A stretch of DNA of 34,120 nt from Bacteroidota bacterium (GTDB taxonomy: Bacteria; Bacteroidota; Bacteroidia; Chitinophagales; Saprospiraceae), in NCBI GenBank assembly GCA_024277695.1, contig JAJRUR010000060.1, forward strand, positions 1-34,120, written 5' to 3'. The position numbers were made by a program, and so were the translations under genes. How positions within the stretch are numbered: the stretch's first letter is position 1; the number at the start of each line of letters is the position of its first letter. Below, piece by piece: positions 24,235-32,007 of the stretch. A model generated the notes under the pieces. That model was not told where the DNA came from and ran no database searches. It worked only from the letters and a program-made list of their open reading frames with translations.

Positions 24235-25479
24235 ATGAATAGAGTAGCAATAACCGGATTGGGGGCACTAACACCCCTAGGAAATACATTAGAGACTTAT
24301 GCTGAGGGCTTACGCCAAGGTGTCAGCGGAGCAGTACCTATCACACATTTTGATGCATCGAAGTTCAAAACACGATTTGCTTGTGAGCTAAAAGACTTCA
24401 ACCTGAGTGATCATGTCGATCGTAAAGCGGCGCGTAGGGTAGACTTGTATTGTCACTATGCACTGATCAGTGTCCGTGAAGCATTGGAGGATAGTGGTCT
24501 GGACTTGGACAAGGTGGATAAGTCACGTGTAGGGGTCATCTACGGCTCCGGAATTGGTGGATTAGGCTCTATGGAGAAACAGATTGAGGAGTATCTGGAA
24601 GGGGGGAAAGTGCCGCGCCACAGTCCGTTTTTGATTACGCGTATGATTACTGATATGGCAGCGGGAATGATTTCGATAGAGTTTGGTTTTACAGGCATCA
24701 ACTATGCCGTAGTATCGGCTTGTGCTACCTCTAATCATGCCCTAATCAATGCTGCTGACTACATACGTATGGGTAAGGCGGATGTAATTGTGAGCGGTGG
24801 AGCCGAAGCAGCTATCAACGAAACAGGTATCGGTGGATTCAATGCACTCAAAGCACTCTCGACGAGTAATGAGGCTTACGAGACCGCATCGCGCCCTTTT
24901 GACAAAGACAGAAATGGATTCGTACTCGGTGAAGGTGCAGGAGCAATCATTTTGGAAAATTATGCTTATGCCAAAGCACGCGGTGCAAAGATATACGGTG
25001 AAGTGTTGGGCAGTGGTATGACAGCAGATGCATATCACATTACAGCCCCACACCCTGAGGGCGTAGGAGCCAGTGCTGCTATGCGTCTAGCACTCCAAGA
25101 GGCCGGATTGGCTCCCAAGGATATAGATTATATCAATGTACATGGTACCTCCACCCCTTTGGGTGATATAGCAGAAATCAAAGCCATCCAAAATGTTTTT
25201 GGTGAGGCAGTATATGATATCAACATCAGTTCTACCAAATCCATGACAGGGCACTTGCTCGGAGCAGCAGGAGCCATTGAAACCATTGCAGGTTTGATCG
25301 CCATACGAGACGGATTTCTACCACCTACTATCAATCACTTTACTCCAGACCCGGCCATAGACCCCAAACTCAACCTTACACTCAATACTGCCCAGGAGCG
25401 TGATGTCAAGATATTTTTGAGTAATACTTTTGGTTTTGGTGGGCACAATACATCTATTGTTATCGGTAAAGTTTCATAA
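24235..25479 (+). CDS. fabF: Beta-ketoacyl-ACP synthase II
   Basis: This 414-residue condensing enzyme elongates acyl-ACP with malonyl-ACP. The Cys-His-His active site is visible: Cys in VVSACATSNHALI, His in INVHGTSTPLGD and His in STKSMTGHLLGAAGAIE. The C-terminal FLSNTFGFGGHNTS is also typical. Length matches FabF (about 412). It follows acpP after 197 bp and a terminator, and precedes rnc by 5 bp, the acpP-fabF-rnc order being frequent across bacteria. A separate promoter in the 24092-24234 spacer is expected but no exact consensus was found. Confidence 0.97.
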   Translation: MNRVAITGLGALTPLGNTLETYAEGLRQGVSGAVPITHFDASKFKTRFACELKDFNLSDHVDRKAARRVDLYCHYALISVREALEDSGLDLDKVDKSRVGVIYGSGIGGLGSMEKQIEEYLEGGKVPRHSPFLITRMITDMAAGMISIEFGFTGINYAVVSACATSNHALINAADYIRMGKADVIVSGGAEAAINETGIGGFNALKALSTSNEAYETASRPFDKDRNGFVLGEGAGAIILENYAYAKARGAKIYGEVLGSGMTADAYHITAPHPEGVGASAAMRLALQEAGLAPKDIDYINVHGTSTPLGDIAEIKAIQNVFGEAVYDINISSTKSMTGHLLGAAGAIETIAGLIAIRDGFLPPTINHFTPDPAIDPKLNLTLNTAQERDVKIFLSNTFGFGGHNTSIVIGKVS

Positions 25480-25484
25480 TAATT

Positions 25485-26222
25485 TTGGGTACTTTTAGGA
25501 GTATATATAATCTGTACTTTTCAAACAATAAGGCTCTGGCCAAAGAGTTGTATGGATTACTTGGTTTTGTCCCGAACAAAATGTCCATATACAAAATCGC
25601 TTTTCAACACAAGTCTAGCAATGGTCAGCAAAATGGATCTCGTATTATCAATAACGAAAGACTAGAATATTTGGGTGATGCCATCCTCTCCACCGTAGTG
25701 GCAGACTATCTCTACCAAAAATATCCCAAGGGCAATGAAGGTTTCCTAACCAAAATGCGCTCCAAAATCGTCAAGCGAAAAACCCTCAACGAAGTCGGAG
25801 AACTTATGGGACTCGATATGCTGATGAAACAATTTAATCACACCAAACTCAGCGGCTCGATGCTCGGAAATGCCCTGGAAGCTCTCATCGGAGCAGTGTA
25901 TCTAGATCAGGGTTTTGACCATGCACATCGTTTTATCACAGGCCAGATACTGCGCAAGTATCTAGATATAAACCAAATCGAGCATACAGATGATAACTTC
26001 AAGAGTATGCTGCTCGAGTGGGGACAAAAAAATGATCACAGTATCGAGTACCAATTGATCGAAAAATACAAATTTCAAAAAAGGGATCGTTATAAAATGG
26101 CGGTATTGGTAGATGGCCGGCGACGCGGAGTCGCTGATAATTATAACAAAAAAAGTGCAGAACAACAAGCTTCTAAAAAAGCCTGTAAGACCTTGGGTCT
26201 CATTGAGTCATCAAGTACATAA
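25485..26222 (+). CDS. rnc: Ribonuclease III
   Basis: This 245-residue endonuclease cleaves double-stranded RNA in rRNA and mRNA processing. The RNase III signature NERLEYLGDAILS and the second acidic site GNALEALIGAVYLDQG are intact. A dsRNA-binding domain fills the C-terminus (DNFKSMLLEWGQKN to AEQQASKKACKTLG). The likely start is a TTG at 25485, 5 bp after the fabF stop, because the next ATG (MSIYK, residue 33) would remove conserved N-terminal sequence (RSIYNLYFSNNKAL). The weak start codon may keep RNase III low relative to FabF. Coding sequence is C- and A-rich, unlike plus-strand genes at 14.7-18 kb. Confidence 0.95.
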   Translation: MGTFRSIYNLYFSNNKALAKELYGLLGFVPNKMSIYKIAFQHKSSNGQQNGSRIINNERLEYLGDAILSTVVADYLYQKYPKGNEGFLTKMRSKIVKRKTLNEVGELMGLDMLMKQFNHTKLSGSMLGNALEALIGAVYLDQGFDHAHRFITGQILRKYLDINQIEHTDDNFKSMLLEWGQKNDHSIEYQLIEKYKFQKRDRYKMAVLVDGRRRGVADNYNKKSAEQQASKKACKTLGLIESSST

Positions 26223-26335
26223 TGGAGCTCTGAGATTGATCTGCACCGTATAAGAATATTTAGTTTCAAAGCATTTTCAGGAGCTTGGTCAGATATCCAA
26301 TAACAATAAATTACTAGCTAAGGTCATATATTTTA

Positions 26336-26343
26336 TATATTTG
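26336..26343 (+). promoter_or_regulatory. Candidate -7 element for the ArsR gene, giving a leaderless message
   Basis: TATATTTG exactly matches TAnnTTTG and ends only 4 bp before the ATG at 26348. If used, transcription would begin at or next to the start codon. An AT-rich chance match is possible. Confidence 0.35.
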
Positions 26344-26347
26344 TCCT

Positions 26348-26659
26348 ATGACGAACATTACAATTAGCAAAGATGAGGTAGAAAAATTGGTACGGATAGC
26401 ATATATCCTCAAAACGGTAGCTCACCCGATCCGACTGGGTATCGTGCATCTGCTGGAGCAGCATTTGAGACTTTCGGTATCAGAGATATGCGAAAAATTG
26501 GACACAGAACAGTCGCTCACTTCGCATCACCTACAGACTATGCGTCTGAAGGGATTACTTAGCGTCAAACGCGATGGACGCCGCATGCTCTATTCGCTCA
26601 AAGAGCGAGAGATCTCTCTCATCATAGAGTGTTTGGAAAATTGTAAGTGCAACATGTAA
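26348..26659 (+). CDS. ArsR/SmtB-type winged-helix regulator
   Basis: This 103-residue protein has the ArsR winged-helix fold. An N-terminal helix carries AHPIRLGIVHLLEQH, then comes a helix-turn-helix (SVSEICEKLDTEQSLTSHHLQTMRLKGLLSVKR), then a wing (RDGRRMLYSL). The C-terminus ends ECLENCKCNM, with three clustered cysteines that could bind a metal or sense redox or sulfur species; this is inference. There is no ligand motif in alpha-3 of the ELCVCDL type. It starts a plus-strand series that continues 22 bp later with DUF7009, then moaA, moeA, moaC and a mobA-like gene. It is the obvious candidate regulator of Moco synthesis here. Confidence 0.9.
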   Translation: MTNITISKDEVEKLVRIAYILKTVAHPIRLGIVHLLEQHLRLSVSEICEKLDTEQSLTSHHLQTMRLKGLLSVKRDGRRMLYSLKEREISLIIECLENCKCNM

Positions 26660-26681
26660 TCGGATAAAAATTTCATAACGC

Positions 26682-27056
26682 ATGAAAATCAGATTACTCA
26701 ACCAATCGATTCGGCTAAGAATATCAAAAAAAGATTTAGCAGAACTGGATAAAAACGGCAAACTAAGCTCTTTTACGGAGTTCGGGGGAAATAAACTATA
26801 CTACACATTGCATAGTGGGGAAGTACCACAGCCTCAAGCATCCTTTGCGCACAATACCATACGTGTAGACGTACCAAGGAGTGCTGTGGAGAACTTAGTC
26901 CGCAGTAATTTGGTCGGTATTTTCCATAAACAAGTACTCAAGAGTGGAGCGATCATATCTATTAAGTTAGAAAAAGACTATAAATGCTTGACCATGCGCA
27001 ACGAAGACGAATCTGATTTGTTTATAAATCCAAATGAAGGAAAAATCACTTGCTGA
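26682..27056 (+). CDS. DUF7009 family protein
   Basis: This 124-residue cytoplasmic protein shows MKIRLLNQSIRLRISKKDL at the N-terminus, FTEFGGNKLYYTL in the middle, and VGIFHKQ then KLEKDYKCLTMRNEDESDLF near the end. I recognise these from the small Bacteroidota family DUF7009, whose function is unknown. A conserved acidic/cysteine tail (C-L-x-x-R-x-E-D-E-x-D, then P-N) is present. Its stop lies 23 bp inside moaA, so the two are translationally coupled. Location between an ArsR regulator and moaA suggests a role in, or a response to, molybdenum cofactor synthesis. Confidence 0.8.
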   Translation: MKIRLLNQSIRLRISKKDLAELDKNGKLSSFTEFGGNKLYYTLHSGEVPQPQASFAHNTIRVDVPRSAVENLVRSNLVGIFHKQVLKSGAIISIKLEKDYKCLTMRNEDESDLFINPNEGKITC

Positions 27057-28041
27057 GCCTAAGCTCATAGACCAGCACGGCAGACAGATGAACTATCTGA
27101 GGATAGCCGTTACAGATCGGTGCAATCTGCGCTGTCAGTATTGTATGCCGAGTGAAGGAATCGATTTTCTCCAACGAAAAGATTTGCTCAGTTACGAAGA
27201 GATCATACGCTTGAGTCGCATTTTTGCACAGCTCGGAGTCAATAAAATTCGCTTGACGGGCGGAGAGCCTTTTGTACGTAAAGATATTATGTCCCTCATC
27301 CTTCAGCTCAATAAAATTTTCAAATCTATCCATATTACCACCAACGCCACACTGATTCATACATACTTTGATGCCTTGAAGTCCGTCGGGAGGCAACGCC
27401 TCAATATCAGTATCGATTCGTTGGACCCGGTACGCTTTGCCATGATGACCCGACGCAATGATTTTGAGAGGGTTTGGTCCAATATTATACAAGCTATCGA
27501 CCTGGGATTTGCAGTAAAACTCAATATCGTCGTGATGAAGGGTGTTAATGATAGCGAGATTCTTGATTTTGTGGACTTAATCTTCAGATATCCCATTTCC
27601 GTACGATTCATAGAATCTATGCCATTTAATGCGCATAGCTCTACCGAAAAATATTTTATGTCAGCAGATGAGATACACCGCAAAATCAAGCTAAAGTATC
27701 CTGAGTTGAAGCACTTTGTTTCTGATAAAAATTCGGCCTCCTTACATTATGATCTGCCGGGTGCTCAAGGCAATATTGGGATCATTCCGGCATATAGCAG
27801 ATCACTTTGTGCTCAGTGTAATCGGATACGGCTTACGCCAAAGGGGGAGTTGCTTACATGTCTATATGCAGAGCGTGGAGTTGATCTCAAAGAAAAAATG
27901 CGCAAGGGATATCAGGATGAAGAACTAAAACATCTCATCATAGATGCTGTCTCAAAAAAGAAAAAAAATGGATTTGAAGAAGAAAAGATGCGAAAAGACA
28001 ATAAAGGATATTTTCAGAGTATGACCAGTATTGGAGGATGA
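27034..28041 (+). CDS. moaA: GTP 3',8-cyclase
   Basis: This 335-residue radical-SAM enzyme catalyses the first step of Moco synthesis, converting GTP to 3',8-cyclo-dihydro-GTP. The N-terminal [4Fe-4S] motif is CNLRCQYC (C-x3-C-x2-C). The C-terminal cluster cysteines lie in CAQCNRIRLTPKGELLTC. Further family residues are RLTGGEPFVRKD and the C-terminal GG tail (SIGG). The start at 27034 overlaps the DUF7009 gene by 23 bp in another frame. MoeA follows after 41 bp. Confidence 0.97.
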   Translation: MKEKSLAEPKLIDQHGRQMNYLRIAVTDRCNLRCQYCMPSEGIDFLQRKDLLSYEEIIRLSRIFAQLGVNKIRLTGGEPFVRKDIMSLILQLNKIFKSIHITTNATLIHTYFDALKSVGRQRLNISIDSLDPVRFAMMTRRNDFERVWSNIIQAIDLGFAVKLNIVVMKGVNDSEILDFVDLIFRYPISVRFIESMPFNAHSSTEKYFMSADEIHRKIKLKYPELKHFVSDKNSASLHYDLPGAQGNIGIIPAYSRSLCAQCNRIRLTPKGELLTCLYAERGVDLKEKMRKGYQDEELKHLIIDAVSKKKKNGFEEEKMRKDNKGYFQSMTSIGG

Positions 28042-28082
28042 GATCTCATGTATTTTATAATAAAAAATATTAATATTTGATA

Positions 28083-29270
28083 ATGATTAGTAGCGCAGAG
28101 GCATTTAAGGTCGTAATGGATAGTACTGAAAACTTTGGTACGGAAAATGTATTCCTGGAGGATGCCGTCGGGCGTGTATTGAAGGAGGACATCCTTGCAG
28201 ATCGTGATTTTCCACCATTTGATCGGATATGTATGGATGGGATAGCGATCAACTCGGTCTCTTATGAAAAAGGACAGAGGATATATCCGATTCAGGGTAT
28301 GCAAGCAGCAGGAGCAAAGCAGATAGAGTTAGCATCTACCGAAGGATGTGTAGAAGTAGCCACAGGAGGGATCTTGCCCAAGGGTGCAGATAGTATTATA
28401 CGATTTGAAGATCTGGATATAAAAAACAATCAGGCAAAAATAACCAACGAAATAAAGCTCAGGGCAAATATTCATTATAGAGGGAGTGATCAAAAAAAAG
28501 GAGAAATCATTATAAAACGAAATAAAAAAATTTCTGTAGCAGAGATCGGAGTATTGGCAACCGTAGGACAATCCATGATCCAAGTCAGCAAGCTCCCAAA
28601 AATAGCGATCATCACCACAGGCAATGAATTGGTGGACATCGATAAGAGACCGGAGGCACACCAGATCAGAAAGTCCAATGTACATGTATTGTCTGCACTG
28701 CTAAAACAAGATCAGGTGGTTCCGTCCATATTTCATATTCGGGATGACCAAGCCAATATGCATGAGCAGTTAAGCGATATATTAGCAACACATGATGTGT
28801 TGATACTGAGTGGTGCAGTATCCAAAGGGCGTTATGATTTTTTGACCAAAGTTCTAGAGGATTTAAAAGTAAAAAAACTACTGCACTTTGTCGCTCAACG
28901 TCCCGGCAAACCCTTTTGGTTTGGAAAACAAGAGCGTAAGACGATTTTTGCTTTTCCCGGCAATCCTGTTTCAACTACAGTATGCTTTTTGAAGTATTGT
29001 CGTCCTTGGATAGACAAAACTGTAGGACTAAAAAGAGAAAAACCCATGGTGGTATTGGGCAATAAAGTAACTTTTAAACCGGATTTGACCTATTTTGCGC
29101 AAGCTAGTACGCATTTAGATGCACAAGGAAGAATGATCGCCACGGTAAATCATGGCAACGGTTCAGGAGATCTGGCACACTTGACACAAGTCGATGGTTT
29201 TGTAGAATTGACCAAGGGGCCCGACGAATACCATCCGGGTGAGATGTATCCCTTTATAAAGATGCGCTAA
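28083..29270 (+). CDS. moeA: Molybdopterin molybdenumtransferase
   Basis: From the ATG at 28083 (a TTG at 28077 would add two residues) this is a 395-residue enzyme. It inserts molybdate into adenylated molybdopterin. Family motifs include DFPPFDRICMDGIAI (the PPFD-x-S-x-MDG-type motif), TTGNELVD, ILSGAVSKGRYDFL, QRPGKPFWFG and FAFPGNPVST. Length matches MoeA (about 400). It lies 41 bp after moaA and 39 bp before the moaC fusion. No modABC or mogA homologue is nearby. Confidence 0.95.
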   Translation: MISSAEAFKVVMDSTENFGTENVFLEDAVGRVLKEDILADRDFPPFDRICMDGIAINSVSYEKGQRIYPIQGMQAAGAKQIELASTEGCVEVATGGILPKGADSIIRFEDLDIKNNQAKITNEIKLRANIHYRGSDQKKGEIIIKRNKKISVAEIGVLATVGQSMIQVSKLPKIAIITTGNELVDIDKRPEAHQIRKSNVHVLSALLKQDQVVPSIFHIRDDQANMHEQLSDILATHDVLILSGAVSKGRYDFLTKVLEDLKVKKLLHFVAQRPGKPFWFGKQERKTIFAFPGNPVSTTVCFLKYCRPWIDKTVGLKREKPMVVLGNKVTFKPDLTYFAQASTHLDAQGRMIATVNHGNGSGDLAHLTQVDGFVELTKGPDEYHPGEMYPFIKMR

Positions 29271-29309
29271 ATTTGCTACTATAATTCGATGACATTTTTA
29301 AAATAAGTT

Positions 29310-29951
29310 ATGGCAAAAAGATTGGTAAAAATAGCTACCGAATTTAATATAGCTACCGCAACAATAGTTGAGTTCTTTCGAGATCGGGGATTCTCTATCG
29401 AAGACAAGCCTACTTCAAAAGTATCCGATCAGATGTACATTCTTCTCAAAGAAAAGCTCGGACAAGATAAATCAACTTCCAAAAAACTGACACATGTCAC
29501 CGAAAAAGGAGTAGCTCGTATGGTAGATATCACCCAAAAAAAAATCACCAAGCGCGTGGCAGAAGCTCAAGCAATCGTAACATTAGGTGATAAGATATTG
29601 CACACATTAGAAGCCGGAGATTTTGCTACTGCAAAAGGCTCCGTTTTTGATACGGCGCGTTTGGCAGGAATTATGGCAGTCAAGAAGACTGCAGAGCTCA
29701 TACCACTCTGTCACCTTCTGCCTATTACTTCTTGTGATGTGGATATCCAAAAAAAGGATGCCGAATCGCTCATAATTCGTTGTAAGGTAAAAACAACGTC
29801 CAATACCGGAGTAGAAATGGAAGCTCTACACGGGGCCACCGTGGCAGCACTCACTATTTATGACATGTGCAAAGCAATGTCACACGATATCGAAATTACA
29901 GATATTTATTTGTTAAACAAAACCGGAGGTAAAAGCGATTATGTCCGTTAA
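29310..29951 (+). CDS. moaC: Cyclic pyranopterin monophosphate synthase with extra IF-2N-like N-terminal domain
   Basis: This 213-residue protein is MoaC with an N-terminal extension. Residues 71-213 are the MoaC fold, which makes cPMP from MoaA's product. Conserved active-site residues are present: Lys109 (AKGSVFD), His135 (IPLCHLL), Glu169 and Glu171 (GVEMEAL), and Asp185 with Lys188 (YDMCKAM). The usual Pro after LCH is Leu here. Residues 4-50 read RLVKIATEFNIATATIVEFF then RGFSIEDKPTSKVSDQMY and closely resemble the N-terminal domain of Bacteroidota initiation factor IF-2. A linker rich in K, S and T joins the parts. There is no stop or frameshift between them. An internal ATG (29520, MVDI) could yield a normal-length MoaC. 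Its end overlaps the mobA-like gene by 11 bp. Confidence 0.93.
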   Translation: MAKRLVKIATEFNIATATIVEFFRDRGFSIEDKPTSKVSDQMYILLKEKLGQDKSTSKKLTHVTEKGVARMVDITQKKITKRVAEAQAIVTLGDKILHTLEAGDFATAKGSVFDTARLAGIMAVKKTAELIPLCHLLPITSCDVDIQKKDAESLIIRCKVKTTSNTGVEMEALHGATVAALTIYDMCKAMSHDIEITDIYLLNKTGGKSDYVR

Positions 29952-31053
29952 AAAACATCAAAAACATACCAAACTCGTAAGGAGAAAATCAAGCGAATTT
30001 GGCCGCTTGGCTTGGTCTTTTATGGGTGCGAGTTGTACACACATCCAGCAAATGTTTGATCAAATCCGCCATCGCTTACCACATCTCCATCTAGCTTTTG
30101 TAGATGCTGATCATCAGCTGAGTATCGATTTTGGACGTGTAGAAAGTCAAGAAAAAAGAATCCGAACAGAACATTTTTACTGGAACCAATACGACAGCCA
30201 ATTCTTTTTTGATCGAGTAGATGCCACCTTAGTCAATGGAAATCACTATCCCGCAGAACGACAAATCGTCTTTATCCATCCGGAAAAAGAAGCATCACTC
30301 CAAAGACGGATACCGCAATTAACCCATGTAGATGCAGTGGTCAGCAAAAGCCCTCAAGATATCTATCCCTGGCTGATGGATATACTCCAACAGCAAGAGC
30401 AGGATGTGGCGATCTTGTCACCGGAGGATGATAAGGCATTATTGGGTTTTATCGAACATCAGATTTGTGTACATCGGGCACCCCTCAAAGCGCTGGTGCT
30501 GGCAGGGGGTAAAAGTACGAGGATGGGTACAGACAAAAGTCAATTGCACATCCACGGCCAAACTCAAGAAAACTATTTGGCAGATCTTTGTGTCGGTCTC
30601 GGCTTGGAGGTATATATCTCAAAGCGCCAAAGTACTGCATCGAGCTATCCGGTTATTGAAGATCGTTTTGATGATTTAGGTCCTTTTGGTGCGATATGTT
30701 CGGCATTTAGATATGACCCTAATACAGCTTGGCTGGTTATAGCCTGTGATTTGCCCAACTTGTCCGCCAAGCTTATCGGTGAGCTCATCCATCAACGCAA
30801 CCCCTCTAAATATGCAACGGCTTTCAGACTCCAATCAAAACCCTTCCCCGAACCATTGATCACTATCTATGAACCGAGAGCATATAGTAGATTATTGCAT
30901 TTTCTTTCTATTGGGCATTCTTGCCCCCGCAAAGTACTGATAAATTCGGATGTAGAGATTTTGATATCCCATGATGATTCTGCTTTTATCAATCTCAATA
31001 CACCTCAGGATTTAGCAGCTTATAAAAAAGCTAATTTTCCAACGGATGCGTAA
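29941..31053 (+). CDS. MobA-like nucleotidyltransferase with MobB-like N-terminal region lacking a P-loop
   Basis: The 370-residue protein has a C-terminal GT-A nucleotidyltransferase domain (about 183-365). It carries the MobA signature LVLAGGKSTRMGTDKSQL, the metal/nucleotide segment IACDLPNL and INLNTPQDLAAY. That domain would attach GMP (or CMP) to molybdopterin. The N-terminal 170 residues (FGRLAWSFMGASCTHIQQMF, then LAFVDADHQ) resemble the order of MobB, but the GTP-binding GxxxxGK(S/T) loop is replaced by GASCTHIQ. This form of fused protein is, from memory, seen in other Bacteroidota. It overlaps moaC by 11 bp, so coupling is likely. Whether it is MobA or MocA is not decided by the sequence. 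Confidence 0.85.
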   Translation: MSVKKHQKHTKLVRRKSSEFGRLAWSFMGASCTHIQQMFDQIRHRLPHLHLAFVDADHQLSIDFGRVESQEKRIRTEHFYWNQYDSQFFFDRVDATLVNGNHYPAERQIVFIHPEKEASLQRRIPQLTHVDAVVSKSPQDIYPWLMDILQQQEQDVAILSPEDDKALLGFIEHQICVHRAPLKALVLAGGKSTRMGTDKSQLHIHGQTQENYLADLCVGLGLEVYISKRQSTASSYPVIEDRFDDLGPFGAICSAFRYDPNTAWLVIACDLPNLSAKLIGELIHQRNPSKYATAFRLQSKPFPEPLITIYEPRAYSRLLHFLSIGHSCPRKVLINSDVEILISHDDSAFINLNTPQDLAAYKKANFPTDA

Positions 31054-31247
31054 TGAGAATCTAGATTCAAGTCACAAATCCGGTTTTTGTAAGAAAAAAC
31101 ATCAGACGCAAATAAAATATATCTTCCAAAAGCAGTACGAGTAAAAGGTAAAATCGGCTAATTCTCCTATTTAATTTATAGATGATAATTTATCTATCGA
31201 CAAACATAACTGTTTAAGTCGAAAGCAAATGGGACAAAACACATAAA

Positions 31248-31272
31248 AGCGTCTCTATAAAAAAGCAACGCT
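31248..31272 (-). terminator. Weak candidate terminator after moaE
   Basis: A 5-bp stem AGCGT/ACGCT with a 15-nt loop is followed on the minus strand by TTTTAT. It overlaps the stop codon of moaE. The stem is short and the loop long, so this is a weak call. Confidence 0.25.
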
Positions 31273-31693
31273 AAGGTGTAGAATTGATCCAATAATGCCC
31301 ATCTTGGTAAAACTCTTTTTTCCAGATAGGTACGCGTTTTTTTAATGCATCGATCGCAGTTCTGCATGCTGCAAAAGCTGCATCTCGGTGTATGGCCGAG
31401 ACGGCTATGATGACTGCTATGTCTTTAATTTTGACGAGTCCTTTTCTATGATGCATCAAGATACGGGTGATCTCATAAGCACTAAATAGCTCATCAGCTA
31501 TTTTATGCATTTCTTTTAACGCCATCGCATCATAACAATCAAAATCAATCGATCGAACCGTTTTTTTCATATTAAGATCGCGAATACTACCGACAAAAAT
31601 ACAGTTGCCTCCTGAACGCTCATCTAATATGTACTGATATGCAGCATCCACTGAAAGCGATTCGTTTTTAATGTATATAGACTTATTGGTCAT
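31271..31693 (-). CDS. moaE: Molybdopterin synthase catalytic subunit
   Basis: This 140-residue protein matches MoaE. The active-site lysine region RVPIWKKEFYQDG is intact, and NCIFVGSIRD and HRKGLVKI follow the family layout. The large subunit receives sulfur from MoaD thiocarboxylate and converts cPMP to molybdopterin. It is encoded 67 bp downstream of moaD on the minus strand. The 31054-31270 spacer to the convergent mobA-like gene holds nothing else recognisable. Confidence 0.95.
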   Translation of the reverse strand: MTNKSIYIKNESLSVDAAYQYILDERSGGNCIFVGSIRDLNMKKTVRSIDFDCYDAMALKEMHKIADELFSAYEITRILMHHRKGLVKIKDIAVIIAVSAIHRDAAFAACRTAIDALKKRVPIWKKEFYQDGHYWINSTP

Positions 31694-31760
31694 ATTCTCT
31701 TTTTGTTCGATGCTTTAAATTATCGCAAGTTGCGTTTTAGAACTTCTGTATTCATTATTA

Positions 31761-32003
31761 TTATCCCCCGCTCACAGGTGGGATGATCGCAATCTCATCT
31801 CCTGCAGATAAGATAGTCTGATCGTCAGCTATGTTTTGATTTACTGCGATGCGATAGGTTTTTAACTGCCCAAATCCCTCATACATCCTATTGATCTTCT
31901 CCTTGAGATCTGCTACGCTTGATGATGTGTCGAGTTGGATCAGAAGACGAGGGGCACCGACGATATCACGAGCTATTCCAAAACACCATATTGAATATTC
32001 CAT
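31761..32003 (-). CDS. moaD: Molybdopterin synthase sulfur carrier subunit
   Basis: This 80-residue ubiquitin-like protein ends with PPVSGG. The C-terminal Gly-Gly is needed for thiocarboxylation, and AGDEIAIIPPVSGG is the classic MoaD tail. Length matches MoaD (about 80). It starts 4 bp after the stop of the TauE/SafE-type gene, so the three minus genes tauE-like, moaD and moaE form one unit. The adenylyltransferase MoeB is not in the window. Confidence 0.94.
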   Translation of the reverse strand: MEYSIWCFGIARDIVGAPRLLIQLDTSSSVADLKEKINRMYEGFGQLKTYRIAVNQNIADDQTILSAGDEIAIIPPVSGG

Positions 32004-32007
32004 AATT

